From: Chrysomallon squamiferum
Lineage: Eukaryota > Mollusca > Gastropoda > Neomphalida > Peltospiridae
NCBI GenBank assembly: GCA_012295275.1
Contig: CM022673.1
Location: 16,193,810-16,257,809, forward strand
Direction: 5' to 3'
DNA: 64,000 bases
Part shown: in pieces, positions 40,008 to 60,104 of the stretch
Position numbering within the stretch: the stretch's first letter is position 1
Layout: every line of letters begins with the position of its first letter
Notes under the pieces: model-generated
Seen by the model: the letters and a program-made list of their open reading frames with translations, nothing else
What the model was told of the DNA's origin: nothing
Database searches by the model: none
Made by a program: the position numbers and the translations under genes

Positions 40008-42560
40008 TACATACATATATACATTTTTATCCTTTTTGATAGTAAATACATCAACCAAATTAACTGCAGAGTATAATGTTTATTTATTTATCTCTCTCTC
40101 TCTGTAAATATAAAAACCACTGTTTATGAACTTGCGTTTTTCAGGTGTTTTTTTTTATATATATATATACTTTTTTTATAATACTTATTGTTGTTTTAGT
40201 TTTGGTGTATTTAATTCTTTCAGTTAGGTATATTGAATGTTAAGAAAATTTACTTGTAGCGTACTGTTTGTATATATTTGGTATATAGTGGTGGGAACAA
40301 ATTAATTTTCAGTTTTATTTGAATTTTACAGTCAAGATAATGTAGATTATTAAATATTATCACTGCTAGACAGTTTCAAAAGTTATTTAGCAAATTAAAA
40401 TAATTACATTTTTTAACAATGTTCAGATGGGATAATGTCATATTTGAATTAATTACAACATTAATGATGAAATTTTCAAACATGAAATTTTATAGGACCA
40501 TCACTAGACTTTCAAATTCTTTTAAACAATGTATGATGTTAGTGTTGTTTTTAAAAATTTTATTTGCAGATATATTGTTTCAGTTAGTAGCAAAATGGAT
40601 ATACACAGTTTCGAACTAGCAAATAAACCTAAAATGGAGAACTTACTGATTGTGTTCAATTGTAATGTCAGTTGTTAAATACCAGTTTGGTTTTCAGTAA
40701 ATAATACTTTTTTTTTATTAATTAAGTATTCATTTTATTTGAAGTTGTTAAATTTAATATTAATGAACATATTTAATATCATCAGACATTTATTTATTTG
40801 GTAGAAATATTTTCTTCCTTTTTATAGGTTAAAATATAATTAAAATGAGTTTTGATAATAATAATATTATAAATAAAACATTCACAATTTTTTAACTTAC
40901 AAAAAGTCAAAAAAAAGGAAATGATAATTATTTGTAGAGATATATTAATTTACATTTAATAATTTAAATTGATATTTCTTAGTATATTTGGAGTATTTTA
41001 AGAGGAATAATCACTCTTATTTCTGGTCATTTTTATGTCACTCTTGACTTTATAGTATAATGTCTTTATACTAATAATTAAAATCAGATCATGGTACTTT
41101 CTGGCCATTGTGTTTTTAATATTTTTTAATTCACCAAAGCTAATTATGATTTAAGATTAACTCTAATCTTCGATACAATGAAATATGTGAGTAATAATTA
41201 TTTAATTAAATATTAATAAATAAATAAGGTTTATTCTAATAAAAAGAACACTAATTAAACCTGGTTTTTTAAAATTATTTTCTTTTAATGATTTAGATCA
41301 CTAAATTGTAATGTTTTATAAAAGAAAATATAAGAATATAATTTTCTGTTTCTGTGGTAACAATTTGTTACATTTACATTCTAAAACTTTATTTAAAAAA
41401 AAAGGTTTCTATGTTTGTAGATATACTGAATTAACTGTTTTTAACATTATGTAAAATAAATAAACAAAAAAGTTTTTATCTTGTATTTGATTTAATAAAT
41501 GTATAATGCCTGATTTTGTTTTTGTTATTTCAATGCACAAAATAATTATATTTTAGACCTACTTGATTTTGGCTGTTTCATTGTTAAATAGATGGTGTAT
41601 TGTAAAGAATCAAATGAACAGAGCTTAAAATGAAAAAGCAATTACATGTGTGTTTGTGTGTGTGTAAATACATTTACATATACACATATTATTAAATGTT
41701 TAAGACATTTTTTCATTAATGAAAGGAGTTTCGACTAAATCAGGGCCCAGAAATAACTTATCAGTCTAAAAAAAAAAAATAGTAATAAACTAACTCAGAA
41801 TGTATTATAATGAGGAACTGGTCAGAGAATACAAGAAACTATCAATTTATTGCCAATTTATTATGAAGAAAATGATTTGGTTTGATTTTATTATTAGAGT
41901 AATAATAAATGAAATATGCTTGTTCATCAGTTCATCAGTTTCGTAGATTCTGCATGCCATGAGTTTTTCTAATAAAAGAAAATTGTACTTAAGAGAACAA
42001 GATAAAATAAACTACAAGTATTATATTAACAACATTTATTCACTTGTTATAAAAACTAAATATTAAAAAAATATAGATTTACAATATTTGTCAACAAATA
42101 AAATGAAAATAATATGATCTTATATGAAGTATTTTATTACAGATCTTACAATAATATCAGTGTTAAAACTGGATTAGCTCATTTCTACATTTATGTAAAA
42201 AATAGAAAAATGTTAATCAAAATAGAAAAATCAGAATTAGTAATAAATTTCATCAACAATAACAGAATTAAAAAAATAATACTTCACAACTCAACATGTT
42301 CAAACAACAGGGTGCCCTTTTTTTTATTCACATATGTGTACATAATGTATTATGCTGTAAGAACATTTTTGAGTATTGCTTATGAAATACATAAAAAATT
42401 ATATAAAATGAAATTAAAAAGAAAGTTGCACAGTATAAATTGCTAAAAACAAATAAAAAAAGGGCAATAATTTGTTAATCAAACTGATGATCACAGTGTT
42501 AAGGTTTTAGGTAATATAGAGATCAAATACCATATAATATGTATATACTATCTGAGTAAA
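38640..42560. other. Intergenic AT-rich DNA between MAP1LC3 and CTBS copy 1
   Basis: No exon recognised. It contains (TA)n at 39,963-39,998, TATG/TGTA tracts around 39,820-39,860, a poly-T run at 39,032-39,053 and GTGTGT near 41,650. A 110-codon plus-strand frame at 42,114-42,446 is Ile/Lys/Asn-rich and lacks any coding signal. Confidence 0.6.
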
Positions 42561-42585
42561 TAAATAATTATTTTTGTAATGGTTG

Positions 42586-42591
42586 TTTATT
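42586..42591 (-). terminator. Likely CTBS copy 1 polyadenylation signal
   Basis: TTTATT on the plus strand (AATAAA on the coding strand) lies about 90 bases after the stop codon of CTBS copy 1. Confidence 0.45.
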
Positions 42592-42681
42592 ATAAAAAAA
42601 TTAGAAAACATAAAAATCTCCCATGGATGCAACCAAGTGGAAAAAAATATGAAAAAAAGTAAATCTGAGTTGCTTTCTTCT

Positions 42682-45600
42682 TCATCGAGGATATTTCGGG
42701 ACTTTCTGCCACATCCTCTCACGCCATTTGTTTGCAAAAGCTGTGTCTCTGTAATCAAGACAGTCGACATTCCATACTCCAACCCCTCTTAAACCAATCT
42801 TTTCAGCAAGCTTATATTTCAGAGACAGACTTTCAGGGTCATCATACCACACTTCAGAATATTTCCCAGTTGTTGCATTCTGCAGACGAACAGAAAATGA
42901 AATAACTGTCTTGATGCAAAAACAATTTTCAAACATTTAAGTTATGATTTCAAATCTTTTATTTCATTTTGCTTATAAAAACATTCTATATGCATTTTTT
43001 ATTTAACCTATATTTATTTCTCAAATAAAATCATTATTATTATTATTTTTTTTACATAGATGTTAATGTTTACTCAGTCTGAATCTGAACTTCATTTGAT
43101 TTTTGTATTAAATTTAAGACTAAAGCTTTAAAAGTGAAAATTCAATTAAATTATGTAGGATCCAGGTAAAATGTAATGCCCACCAAATTAATAATAAATA
43201 AGTAACTACAAAAATATATTTAATTTTAACATTCTGTGATGCTTAAAAGTTAGTCAGAAATTAAAAAGATGTTTAATCTAAAATGTATTTACATTCAAAA
43301 ATGTTTTTTGACCAAACTAAAGTGTATGTGCAGATAACATGATTACAAAACAATTCACACCAGCACTTTGAGATTCAATTTAAATGCATTTTATATATTT
43401 TGTTATTTTCAAATAATAATGTACTTCTTTTTAAAACTATTTCACCTTTTGATAAAAGAAAGGACTGAGTGTTTTTGTATCCCAAATCCTCTTTGATGTT
43501 GATGTTTCCACCATTGAAATAATTACTCTAAAGTCAATCTGTCTTCCTGCTGCATCACTGCAGTTCACACCACGAAAAGGAACTTCAGCAATTTTGCACA
43601 TTTTGGTCTATGACATTAAAAAGAAATTTTACCAGAAAATCAAAATTCTAAAGTAAAGAATTTTTATATTCTAAGCCATAAATTTCATAGTTTAAACAGG
43701 GGATTGCTTTTAGTAAATTAAGGAATATTTATTTATATCTCAGTGAATTTTAATATTAACTGTATTAAGTTTCATATTGGAGTTTCTTATTTGGAATAAC
43801 AATGCTGTGAGCTGCATTGTTAGGAAAGCATATTTGATAATCCTATCATAAAGCAACAAGTGAAGTTTGAAATGGCCCGATGAATTTTTCACTGACAACT
43901 ATAATTTTTTTTTTTTAAGACATAGATTATGGAAAATTAAATGAAAGATTAAAAGAAACTATGTTCTGTACAGAAAGAGGCAGAAAATATTTTAGTATAT
44001 TTAAAAAATGTTTTAAAAGTTTTCTTACTTCTGTGTTAAAAGTCAGACAGTGGTACTGGTAGCCATACCAAGGAACACCTAAAACCAGTTTATTTGGAGG
44101 AATCCTGACATACTTCAGATAGCCTTCAAGTCCTGGGATAAAGAAATATATGTATATAAACAACCAACCTTCTTTTAAACAAAAATACATTGGTGATAAT
44201 ATTTTTAAAAGAAAAGAACATTTATGTAAGATTTATACTTTAGAATATTTGAAAAGAAATAGGTTTCAAAAGAATTTTAATTGCATCATATGTATAATGG
44301 CACCAATGTAAATTGTATTTTGAATTTTTTATTTGGGATTGTGTATGACATTTACGATTTCTTTACAGTGTATATGACAAATCATCGTAAATTAAAAACA
44401 AAAATGTGCTGAGATGTTGCTCATGTTTTTCTTCCTGTCAAGGATTTTTTTTTAAATTCAAGTAAACATAGGCAATGGATTTTACAATACACAATCATAT
44501 CAGTTTATCAGTTGTGATAGACATATTGGAATGTAGACAAAACAGAAACAGAAAATCTTTATGACAGTCTATAATTCTTTTCTAGAAATCCACCAAATGT
44601 TGGTAAAATTAAGATATTTTCTCATAAAGATTTTCATAACATTACAGGATTACCAGTAATTTAAATGACTTTTACCAAATAATGTTGTATAGTAGCCAGA
44701 GTTTGCTAAAGCCACACATTCACCATAAATCTGACTCTGCTCATCATAGGACATCACAAAAAGAAAGTCACTAATCTGTGACAAAGTTTGGTAGTCATAG
44801 CAACGTCTGTCAATGCATCTGCCATTGTTATGTGGACTCCAGGCTATGTCTACTGTAACCTGTATGAATAAAGTTACTTGAACATTGACTTTCTATTTAT
44901 TGCACTTGCACTTTTTATTACTAGTGCATTCGCAAATAAAACCATTCAAATTAACACAAAGTGATTAAACTTTTTTAATTTCTACCATTAGTAATGTTCC
45001 TTTATTTTATTAACAATGAATTTTACACACAGTTTTATTGCTAATCATATGACCAAGCCATACTAATTACCTGATAGTGTGGATTACTCTGTTTGAAAGC
45101 CAGGTTAGTTTCATTAACTAAATCTGTGAACGCTTGTTTCAAATCAGTTTGATTCTCAGGAATAGGATCTTCAAAGTCAATGTTTACCCCATCCAGAAAA
45201 TTGTCTTCAACTATTTTTAGTTTGGATGTAATCCATCTTTTTCTCAATGTTTCATTTAGTATTTTGTTGCCATGAAGGCTTCCTAAAAGAATTAATTTAT
45301 TTTAAATATTTTCTTAATATAACTAATTTTTTAGATGCCAAAGATCATAAAATATATTATTCAAAAAAAAAAAAACATTTAATTTTATATTATTACTATG
45401 GTGAACGTGTAAAGAAAGACATAAAATGATTATAATTTTTTTCTTTTTATTTTATGTCTCACCACTCACATAAGTCAAATATTAAAAGTCTTCTATGATT
45501 TCATAATTGCCCGATTTTTTAACTGTCCTTGACCTATTGTTTGCTTACCCATACCCACTGTGACCACTCTAGCACCATGTTTGTGTGCAAAACACATGAG

Positions 45601-45930
45601 CTGCGGACTGATGTATCCCACCATGACAACTGTAGTGACCTTTGTCCAGTCAAATTTGCTCCATGTCTCTTTAATATCATGGAGTGAGAACATGAAAACC
45701 TGAAAAAATAAAATATAAATAATCATAATAATACACAAATTTTTATAATGTATATCTTCAGATTCAAATAAATATAAAATTCTCATCAGATATGCACATA
45801 TAAAACTAAACCTTTCCTATTGTAACCTGTGTATAATGGGCAACTGACAAGAAGGTTAAATGTTTGTTTATCTCTTTTAAACAAGCATTTTCTTTGATTT
45901 TTGTACTGTGTGTGTGCGCGCACGCGCCCG

Positions 45931-45991
<61 letters not shown>

Positions 45992-46437
45992 TAATATGTA
46001 AAATATTAATATGTAGAATCGTACCTTGATTTATTACACTACGTTAATATTGAAACAAGGTAGGATTTATGATGAAGTCAATATTTTATCAAATGATTAT
46101 TACTTTTTTTTCTATCAGTATCAATCAATATTATGAATATAATATTATTAAAATGTGGGCGTATCATTTCCTGTTTTATTTAACACCCTAAACGTAATTT
46201 GATTTTCTTACACAAACAAATAGTGTATGCTACTATTAAACTTGGTTAATAATAGTAATACGATGTTCAATGCCAAAGGTCCATAATCACTTGTGATTTT
46301 GATCCACCCACCTCTTTTCTCTTTAGATTTTTAACAGGTTCACATAATTTGGAGTCCTCGCATGGACAGGCTGATTTTGGAACAGATATTTCAAAAAACA
46401 AACAAACGAAAACTAAAATTGGAATAAAGAAATTCAT
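42682..46437 (-). CDS. CTBS: Di-N-acetylchitobiase copy 1, seven exons, complete
   Basis: Lysosomal glycoside hydrolase family 18 enzyme that splits the GlcNAc-GlcNAc core of N-glycans from the reducing end after the Asn link is cut. Exons in coding order are 46437-46312, 45699-45549, 45282-45071, 44859-44676, 44132-44029, 43607-43446 and 42879-42682. Intron phases are 0,1,0,1,0,0, and the product is 378 residues (human 385). A signal peptide (MNFFIPILVFVCLFF) precedes the mature start CPCEDSKLCEP. The catalytic motif is DGVNIDFED, with Glu as acid. Other family blocks are FLFVMSYDEQSQI, LVLGVPWYGYQY, VPFRGVNCSDAAGRQ, EVWYDDPESL and LRGVGVWNVDCLDY. Paired cysteines are kept. It ends in PKYPR. 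The start ATG is the only one giving a signal peptide. The gene is divergent from DEF8. Confidence 0.95.
45926..45988. repeat. (TG)n microsatellite in CTBS copy 1 intron 1
   Basis: About 30 copies of TG after a GCGCGCACGCGCC-like stretch, a candidate Z-DNA-forming tract. Confidence 0.95.
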
Positions 46438-46665
46438 TTTATGAGTTTGAATAAATCAGCAGTGGTAGACTTTCTTCCTGTTTTGGTTATCCTATCCACG
46501 AATCGAACGCAATTTTATTACGTTTGATTAAGGAAACCTAAACTGGTTTCCCAATCGACTACGCCAACTTCAGATCTGCGTCCTACTTCCGTATTTTTGT
46601 CACAAGAGTAAAAGAAACTTGATCAAATACGATGATGACATCAGTAGCATTTCTTTGTTGGAGTA
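46438..46665. promoter_or_regulatory. Divergent promoter region of CTBS copy 1 and DEF8
   Basis: The CpG-richer patch between the two start regions contains CCCAATCG, an ETS-like ACTTCCG, and GATGATGACATCA. A good donor (GGA/GTAAGT) after 46,662 suggests a non-coding first exon of DEF8 on the plus strand. No TATA box is obvious. A two-way promoter is inferred from gene orientation. Confidence 0.45.
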
Positions 46666-46912
46666 AGTTTTTTTCAGTACTTTGTCAGACGTTCATAGTG
46701 ACATGTACATTTATGAATAAAATATATTGTCTGTGTTAATTATTGTTTAAAAACAAATCTAAGTATTTATTGCTGACACTGTGTCAGCCTCGCAGTTGAA
46801 TCAAAAATCAAAACAATAAATTATACAATCAATACCTGTTTGATTTCCAGATTTTACGAATATTTCTTTATTTTATATTAAATGAGAAATGTAATGGGTT
46901 ATTTTTTGTTAA

Positions 46913-46970
<58 letters not shown>

Positions 46971-46971
46971 T
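46913..46971. repeat. (ATT)n microsatellite
   Basis: About 19 copies of ATT between the divergent promoter and the DEF8 coding start, probably in the first DEF8 intron. Confidence 0.95.
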
Positions 46972-47559
46972 TGAAATAATTTTTTATTATTATTATTTTC
47001 TTGTTTAATTTTAATCTGTATTTTGTTAAAACAGTCGAAATGTAGGTCTAATGTAAACACATGACAGTTTTAGAAGTTAGTTTTAGCAGTTAATGAATTA
47101 CAGAAAAATAATATTAAAGTTTTGATTAAGTTTCAAAGATCAACAATTTTTTTTTATGTTATCTTTTAGGTTGTAATTTTGGTTTTCCTCATATATAATT
47201 ATCTATATTTATCTGTAGTTTTACTTTTTTACTTTTATAAAATAGATAGTTGTTAGAATTTGTTATTAAATACAACCTAATTATGCATTTTGATAATTCT
47301 TTTAAAGTTCTGTTAATAATAGATAGTTTCATATGACATATAAGAAACATAAATAAAATTATAAAATTGTAAATTATTGAGATGGAGTTTAATTTGATAT
47401 ATCTGTTCAAACATTATAATATCTGCATTTAGATTAAGAATCTAAGTTTCAAGTTGTATTTTCATTTCTTTTTTTAACTTTTTTAAATTATTATTTTCAT
47501 CAAGGATAAGCAAGGACAGTTTGAATTAAATAACTAAAGAAAAGAACATCAGCCCAATT

Positions 47560-54632
<7,073 letters not shown>

Positions 54633-54768
54633 CAAGTGCCTTATTATATTTATTATTTTATCATTATATGTGTACACAAATAATTTTATAACCAGAAACT
54701 GTCTTGTCTTAAACAATATGATTTAAGTTTTATTTTTATTTTCTAATGTCTCTGTATGAGCTTCTGAT

Positions 54769-54770
<2 letters not shown>

Positions 54771-54833
<63 letters not shown>

Positions 54834-54841
54834 TGTGTGTT
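54771..54841. repeat. (TG)n microsatellite in the DEF8 3' region
   Basis: About 34 TG copies with one GG interruption, 140 bases after the DEF8 stop codon and before its polyadenylation signal, so probably transcribed in the 3' UTR. Confidence 0.95.
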
Positions 54842-55070
54842 AATAATCTAAAGATTAATTTTTTCATTTTAAACTTCTTTTTATACCCTTTTTAATCTCT
54901 TTAACTTATGTGGATACACATGGATGATTCTTATGAGGTGCTAATGTTCTCTCGTATCAGTGGTGATTTGAGAACATCAACTATGCAGGATTTGTGATCA
55001 GTGAGATTGGTGATTTTGTCTTACAGTTATTGTACTGTGTTAAAATTTATTTATTGTTTTGTATAGTGCT

Positions 55071-55076
55071 AATAAA
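55071..55076 (+). terminator. Likely DEF8 polyadenylation signal
   Basis: AATAAA lies about 440 bases after the stop and is followed within 25 bases by GTGG and a T run, the usual arrangement for cleavage. CTBS copy 2 converges from the other side. Confidence 0.65.
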
Positions 55077-55520
55077 ATACAATACATTTAAAAAGTGGTT
55101 TTTTTTTTTTTTGCTTTATTTTGGATCTGGCTTTAGTTCAGAAATAGATGAGTCACAGGATTAATTCTTCTTAATTTATCCATTTGACTATTGTATATAA
55201 AGAAAAGCTTCAGTATCTTCTTTCAAGACTGTGGAAAAGTGCATATTAAAGATGTCATGCTACTAATCATACAGAAGGTGCAGATTTCCTATCACAAAAT
55301 ATCACACAGTATTGCAGCCCTTTAATATTAGGTATGTTTAAAATAAGAGTCATTAATTGAAAAAAAAAAGATGAAAATAAATTGGATACAAGTTATTTCA
55401 GTGATTATGTTATCATGCTATAGTCATATATTTTTATTTTTCATTTATTTAACATGAAAATATCTTTACATTCACTTTCATATGTATTTCAAAATGATAC
55501 TTCACTTTCCTTATTGTCCA

Positions 55521-55526
55521 TTTATT
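55521..55526 (-). terminator. Possible CTBS copy 2 polyadenylation signal
   Basis: TTTATT on the plus strand (AATAAA on the coding strand) lies about 160 bases past the stop codon. Other AT-rich candidates exist nearby. Confidence 0.4.
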
Positions 55527-55682
55527 TATTTGTTATTTTATAGACATCTGAAAATAATATTTGAAAAAAAGATTGGACTGGTTCATTATGAAGAAACAAT
55601 ATCTGAACAATAATCTGCTGCTCTTTCATTACCAAACTATGTCACTTCCACTAATAATAATGATAACCAACCATCAGAAAAC

Positions 55683-58600
55683 TCAGTTAAAAACAAAACT
55701 AATAGGTGATGTGGAATCATGGTTGTGTGTGTTATAATTTGGGATAGCCTGCCACATTTTCTCTGTGATGTTGTGGGTGTTGTCCTTGTCAATGTAGTCA
55801 AGACAGTCAGCTCTCCAGATACCAACACCTCTCAGATTGAGACGAGAAGCAAGTCCAAACTTGCTCTTCAAACTCTCTGGATCATCATACCAAAACTGGT
55901 AAGTCTGGCCAGCATATGGATCCTTTGTTTTAGAAAATAATATAAAATACTGTAGAAAATAGCTAAACATAATAGAAACATGTGTTTTCTTCACTTTAGA
56001 TTAATTTAAAAAAATAATAATAATGTAAATAAAATCGTGTAGAAAATTGTTAGATATAAATTTTGTTGGAGAAATTTGGGGCCTCTTTACTTTTACATTA
56101 ATGAAAAATAGTAATAGAAGAAAATAAGATATGAGAATAAAATAAGTGTTCACTGTGTGTCTGAAGTACAATGTATAAAAAATAAGTACTCACAGTTTGT
56201 ATAAAATAGCTATTCACAATGTGTAAAATAAAACATACTCGCTGTACATAAGTATTCAGCGTCTATAAAATAAGTACTGACTGCATATAAAATAATTAAG
56301 TACTAGGTACAAAGTAATGTATAAAACTCACTATGTTTGTAGTCAGTATATAAAGTAAGTGTGTATAAAATGAGTACTCACTGTGTGTATATATAAATAA
56401 GTACTCACTGTATATACATATATAAAGTAAGTACTGTATGTATAAAGTAAGTACTGTATGTATAAAATAAGTACTGTATATATAAATAAGTACTCACTGT
56501 GTGTATATATAAATAAGTACTCACTGTATATATATAAGTACTCATAGGTATGTATAAAATAAGTACTCACTGTATATACACAAATAAGTACTCACATATG
56601 TATGTATAAAATGAGTACTCACTGTATATACCTATATAAAGTAAGTACTGTATGTATAAAATAAGTACTGTATATATAAATAAGTACTCACTGTGTGTAT
56701 ATATAAATAAGTACTCACTGTATATACATAAATAAGTACTCACTGTATATACATAAATAAGTACTCACTGTATGTATAAATTAAGTACTCACATATGTAT
56801 GTATAAAATAAGTACTCACTGTATATACATAAATAAGTACTCACTGTATGTATAAAATAAGGTGACAAAGTCTTATTATCCCACAGTCTTCCGGAGGCTG
56901 ACATGTCGGCCAGTGGGTAGATTTCGCTGAAACATTTCTGAGTGCCAGCTTTCTGACTGCAGAATGCTCCGAGATAGGACACATACCTTATAGAGCAAGT
57001 GTTATTCTGAAAAATAACCACAAACCACATTATCCACTCATTACATTAAGTAATTATAAAATTATTCAAAAAAAAAAATGAAGTGAATTAAATAACAATA
57101 TAAATTCAAAGAATAAGCCTAACTGATAAAGTATTGTTTAAAATTATTGTTTGTAATTTATATTTTTATTATGAATGGCTGAGAATAAATAAAAATGAAA
57201 AATAAAATTTACTTCATCAATCTCCAGACATGGGTATTTCAGCCCATACCATGGTAAACCAAGAACAAGTTTGTCCTCAGAAATGCCCATTGCAAGATAA
57301 TCTTCAATTCCTGTCAAAAAAAAAACATCAAATTAAATTATCAATGATCAACAACACCTGAAAATTTGTTTTTATGTTAACAAATGTTGGTATTAAATTG
57401 TTTGATGATGATATTATTAAAGAGGAAACTGTAGCCACCACATTATTGGCAATATAAAAAATACCATTTAAAAAAATAACACACATTTATTTTGTTATTT
57501 TAATATTCTAAAATATCAATTACATATGTAAACAAATCTCCCACAGCTCATCATAAACTGATGGATTAGCAAAATAATAAATGATAAAATAATCAAAGTG
57601 AAGAAGTTGTAAATTTTACCCTGTTGAGCTTTGTAATACCCTGCATTTGCTCCAGCAACACATTTCTCAAATATCTGACTGCGATGGTCGTATGACATTA
57701 CAAAAAGGAAGTCAGTGGCTTCTGCAAGTCCAACAAAGTCATAACAACGTCTGTCAATACAGTTTGGGCTCCAAGGAACATCAACTGTGACCTGAAATAA
57801 AATAAATTACAGTAGCTTGATAAAGTGTCCAAAGTAAATTTTGTCTCCTATGGAAATAGCTTAATTTTTACACTAATCTATGCATATAAAAAAATGCAGT
57901 CATATAAACATACACAAAGATATATTAATGCTCCTAACAAACTTGTAGTTGTACATACACATATATATGCAATGAAATATACACAAATACATACATATTA
58001 TATGCTAGTATGCAAGCACACACACATACACAAAGACAGATACATTCATACACACATTCATACATGGACACACAACTTACACATACAACAGACACACACA
58101 CAAACACTCATATATACATATATACAAACAGAGACCTACATACTTGAGATGTGGGTATTTCCTCTTTAAATTTCCTGTAGGTTTCTCTCACCAAAGATGT
58201 AAAGGCATCTTTTAACAGAGGTTGACTTCTAGATATTGGCTGTTCAAAGTCAATGTTGATGCCATCAAGATGTTGACGTTTGACACGCAGTATCTGTTGG
58301 TCAATCCACTTTTCTCTTAATGTTGCATTAGCCAACTCGGTTTTTGAAAATGTGGCTAGCAATGATAAAATGTAAAAATACATTCTTTCTTGATTTCTAG
58401 AAAAAAATCTAATGGTTCAGTGGTATAAAATGAATGACTATTTATTTTTAATGGAGGCATGAACTTGTTTTTAAATATCTAGACAATTATAAATATAAAT
58501 GTAATTATTCTGCAATGTTGTATTAGATGGGAAATGCATTACGGCCACATTAACATTATTTTTGAATATTAATATAACAAATAATTTAATTTTAAAATAA

Positions 58601-60104
58601 ACTGGTAGTAGTTAACATTACTCTTACCAAAACTAACTTTATAACATACAAACTAATATTAATACTGTATCATATATTGGCATTAATTAACATACTAACC
58701 AATATTAACAGTATAACAGATACTGGTAGTAGTTAACATACTCACCAATACTAACAGTGTAACACAAACTGGAATTATTTAACTTACAAGTCAATACTAT
58801 CAATATAACACATAATGGAATTAATTAACATCCTAAACAATGCTGATGATGTAAATAAATGGGGATTACCATACTAACTAATACTAACAATGTAACATAC
58901 TGGGATTAACATACTAACTAATACTAACATATACTGGAATCAACATACTAACTAATACTAACATTGTAACAGGTATTAGTTAATGTAATAACATCATAAT
59001 ATATATACTGTATTAATTAACTTACTAACATGGAAAAACATACTGACATTAGTTAATATTCTAACATAACACAAACTGGTAATGGTTAACATACTAACAA
59101 TGTAACACATACTGGTATTAGTTAACATGCTAACATTGTAATTCATACAGTATTAATTAACAATGAAGAACATACTGGCATTAGTTAATATATTAACAAT
59201 ATAACACATATTGGTATTAGTTAATGTACTAACAATGTAACACATACTGATGTTAGTTAACATGCTAATATTATAATACATACAGTATTAATTAATGGAA
59301 CACATTTGTTAACATAGTAACACTTACTGGTATTAGTTAACAAACCTATAACTAACCTATACTGACAATTCTAACATTATGTTCATGTGCATAGCACATG
59401 AGAGAAGTGCTGACAAAACCCACTAGGACAATGGTTGTCATCTTGTCCCAGTCATATTGGCGCCATATTCTTTCTCCACGGTTCTTAGAAAATATAAACA
59501 CCTGAATAAAAAACCACCTAATAGTAAAAATGGCTACTTTGTTAAAAAGCTAAAAGACAGACTTGAAAACAAAAAATCATTTAAAACTGTAAGCAGTTTC
59601 TAGATTTTCAGTTAAACAACAAATTGTTAGTTTTGTTGATTTATCTATTGGATACCACATTTCTTGTATTTCTAAGAAAGAAGATTAAATTCAAACTGAA
59701 TGTAGAGTACAGACAACAAAATAATTAAGAAACAAAACAAACCTAAAAAAATCATTGTTTCTTTGCTTTTTTTTTTTAAAATAAACCTTCCTTATTAAGA
59801 AATTTTAACTCACAAGGATAATGAATATAGTATTTTAATTATAAATTTTACACACAAAAAATTTAAAACATAAATACTAAAATAAATAAAATGAACAAAA
59901 AACACTAAAAAATAACAAAAAAAAAAATATATGTCAGTTGCCTAACAAATCCCCATTATTTACAAAACAGCTTCTTCTCACCTCATTTCTGACTGTTCTG
60001 TTGACCGGATGACAAAATTCTTCTCTCTTACACGGACAATGAGATCCAAAACTGCCCAACAGAAACACACACATCACACCCAAAACTACCACGAAAGTCT
60101 CCAT
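55683..60104 (-). CDS. CTBS: Di-N-acetylchitobiase copy 2, seven exons, complete
   Basis: Second family 18 chitobiase, paralogous to the copy at 42.7-46.4 kb. Exons in coding order are 60104-59982, 59501-59357, 58355-58144, 57791-57620, 57310-57213, 57006-56845 and 55922-55683. Intron phases (0,1,0,1,0,0) match copy 1, as do the sizes of exons 3 and 6. The product is 383 residues. A signal peptide (METFVVVLGVMCVFLLG) precedes SHCPCKREEFCHP. The catalytic motif DGINIDFEQ is intact and close to the vertebrate form. FLFVMSYDHRSQI, LVLGLPWYGLKY, QFWYDDPESL and LRGVGIWRADCLDY are conserved. Exon 6 has lost the family block PFRG-CSDAAGRQ (here SYLGAFCSQKAGTQ), and the C terminus is longer (to FVFN). 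The lysosomal role is inferred from the family; the exon 6 change hints at altered substrate binding. Confidence 0.94.
56160..56844 (-). repeat. Minisatellite of splice-donor copies in CTBS copy 2 intron 6
   Basis: On the coding strand the exon ends CATACA and is followed by the donor GTGAGTACTTATTT. From that donor onwards the motif ACAGTGAGTACTTATTTAT, with AT-rich spacers such as ATATACA or TTATACATACA, is repeated with 20-40 bp spacing over nearly 700 bp. About a dozen copies keep GTGAGTAC intact and others are reduced to CAGTACTTAC. The reverse-strand frames with SEYLFIYT repeats are translations of this array. Confidence 0.93.
58620..59356 (-). repeat. Minisatellite beginning at the exon 2 donor of CTBS copy 2
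   Basis: On the coding strand exon 2 ends AGTATAG and is followed by GTTAGT. The intron then holds about 15-20 diverged copies of a 35-45 bp unit of the type GTTAACTAATACCAGTATG, TGTTACATTGTTAGTAT. Some copies form good donors, for example CCAGTAAGTG near 59,325 and TTGGTGAGTATG near 58,745. Confidence 0.85.

Noticed and set aside
42114-42446. 110-codon plus-strand open frame
   Set aside because: Composition is Ile/Lys/Asn/Tyr-rich as expected from AT-rich DNA, with no domain, no initiation context and no splice support.
56343-56570. Minus-strand Tyr/Ser repeat protein
   Set aside because: It is the translation of the donor minisatellite, not a gene. Reading on from exon 6 would skip the conserved exon 7.
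56160-56845. CRISPR-like array
   Set aside because: There are no unique spacers: unit and spacer are both AT-rich variants of one motif, and the genome is eukaryotic.
57825-58169. 114-codon plus-strand open frame
   Set aside because: It arises from ACACAT/ATACAT repeats in a CTBS copy 2 intron and overlaps its exon 3 on the other strand.
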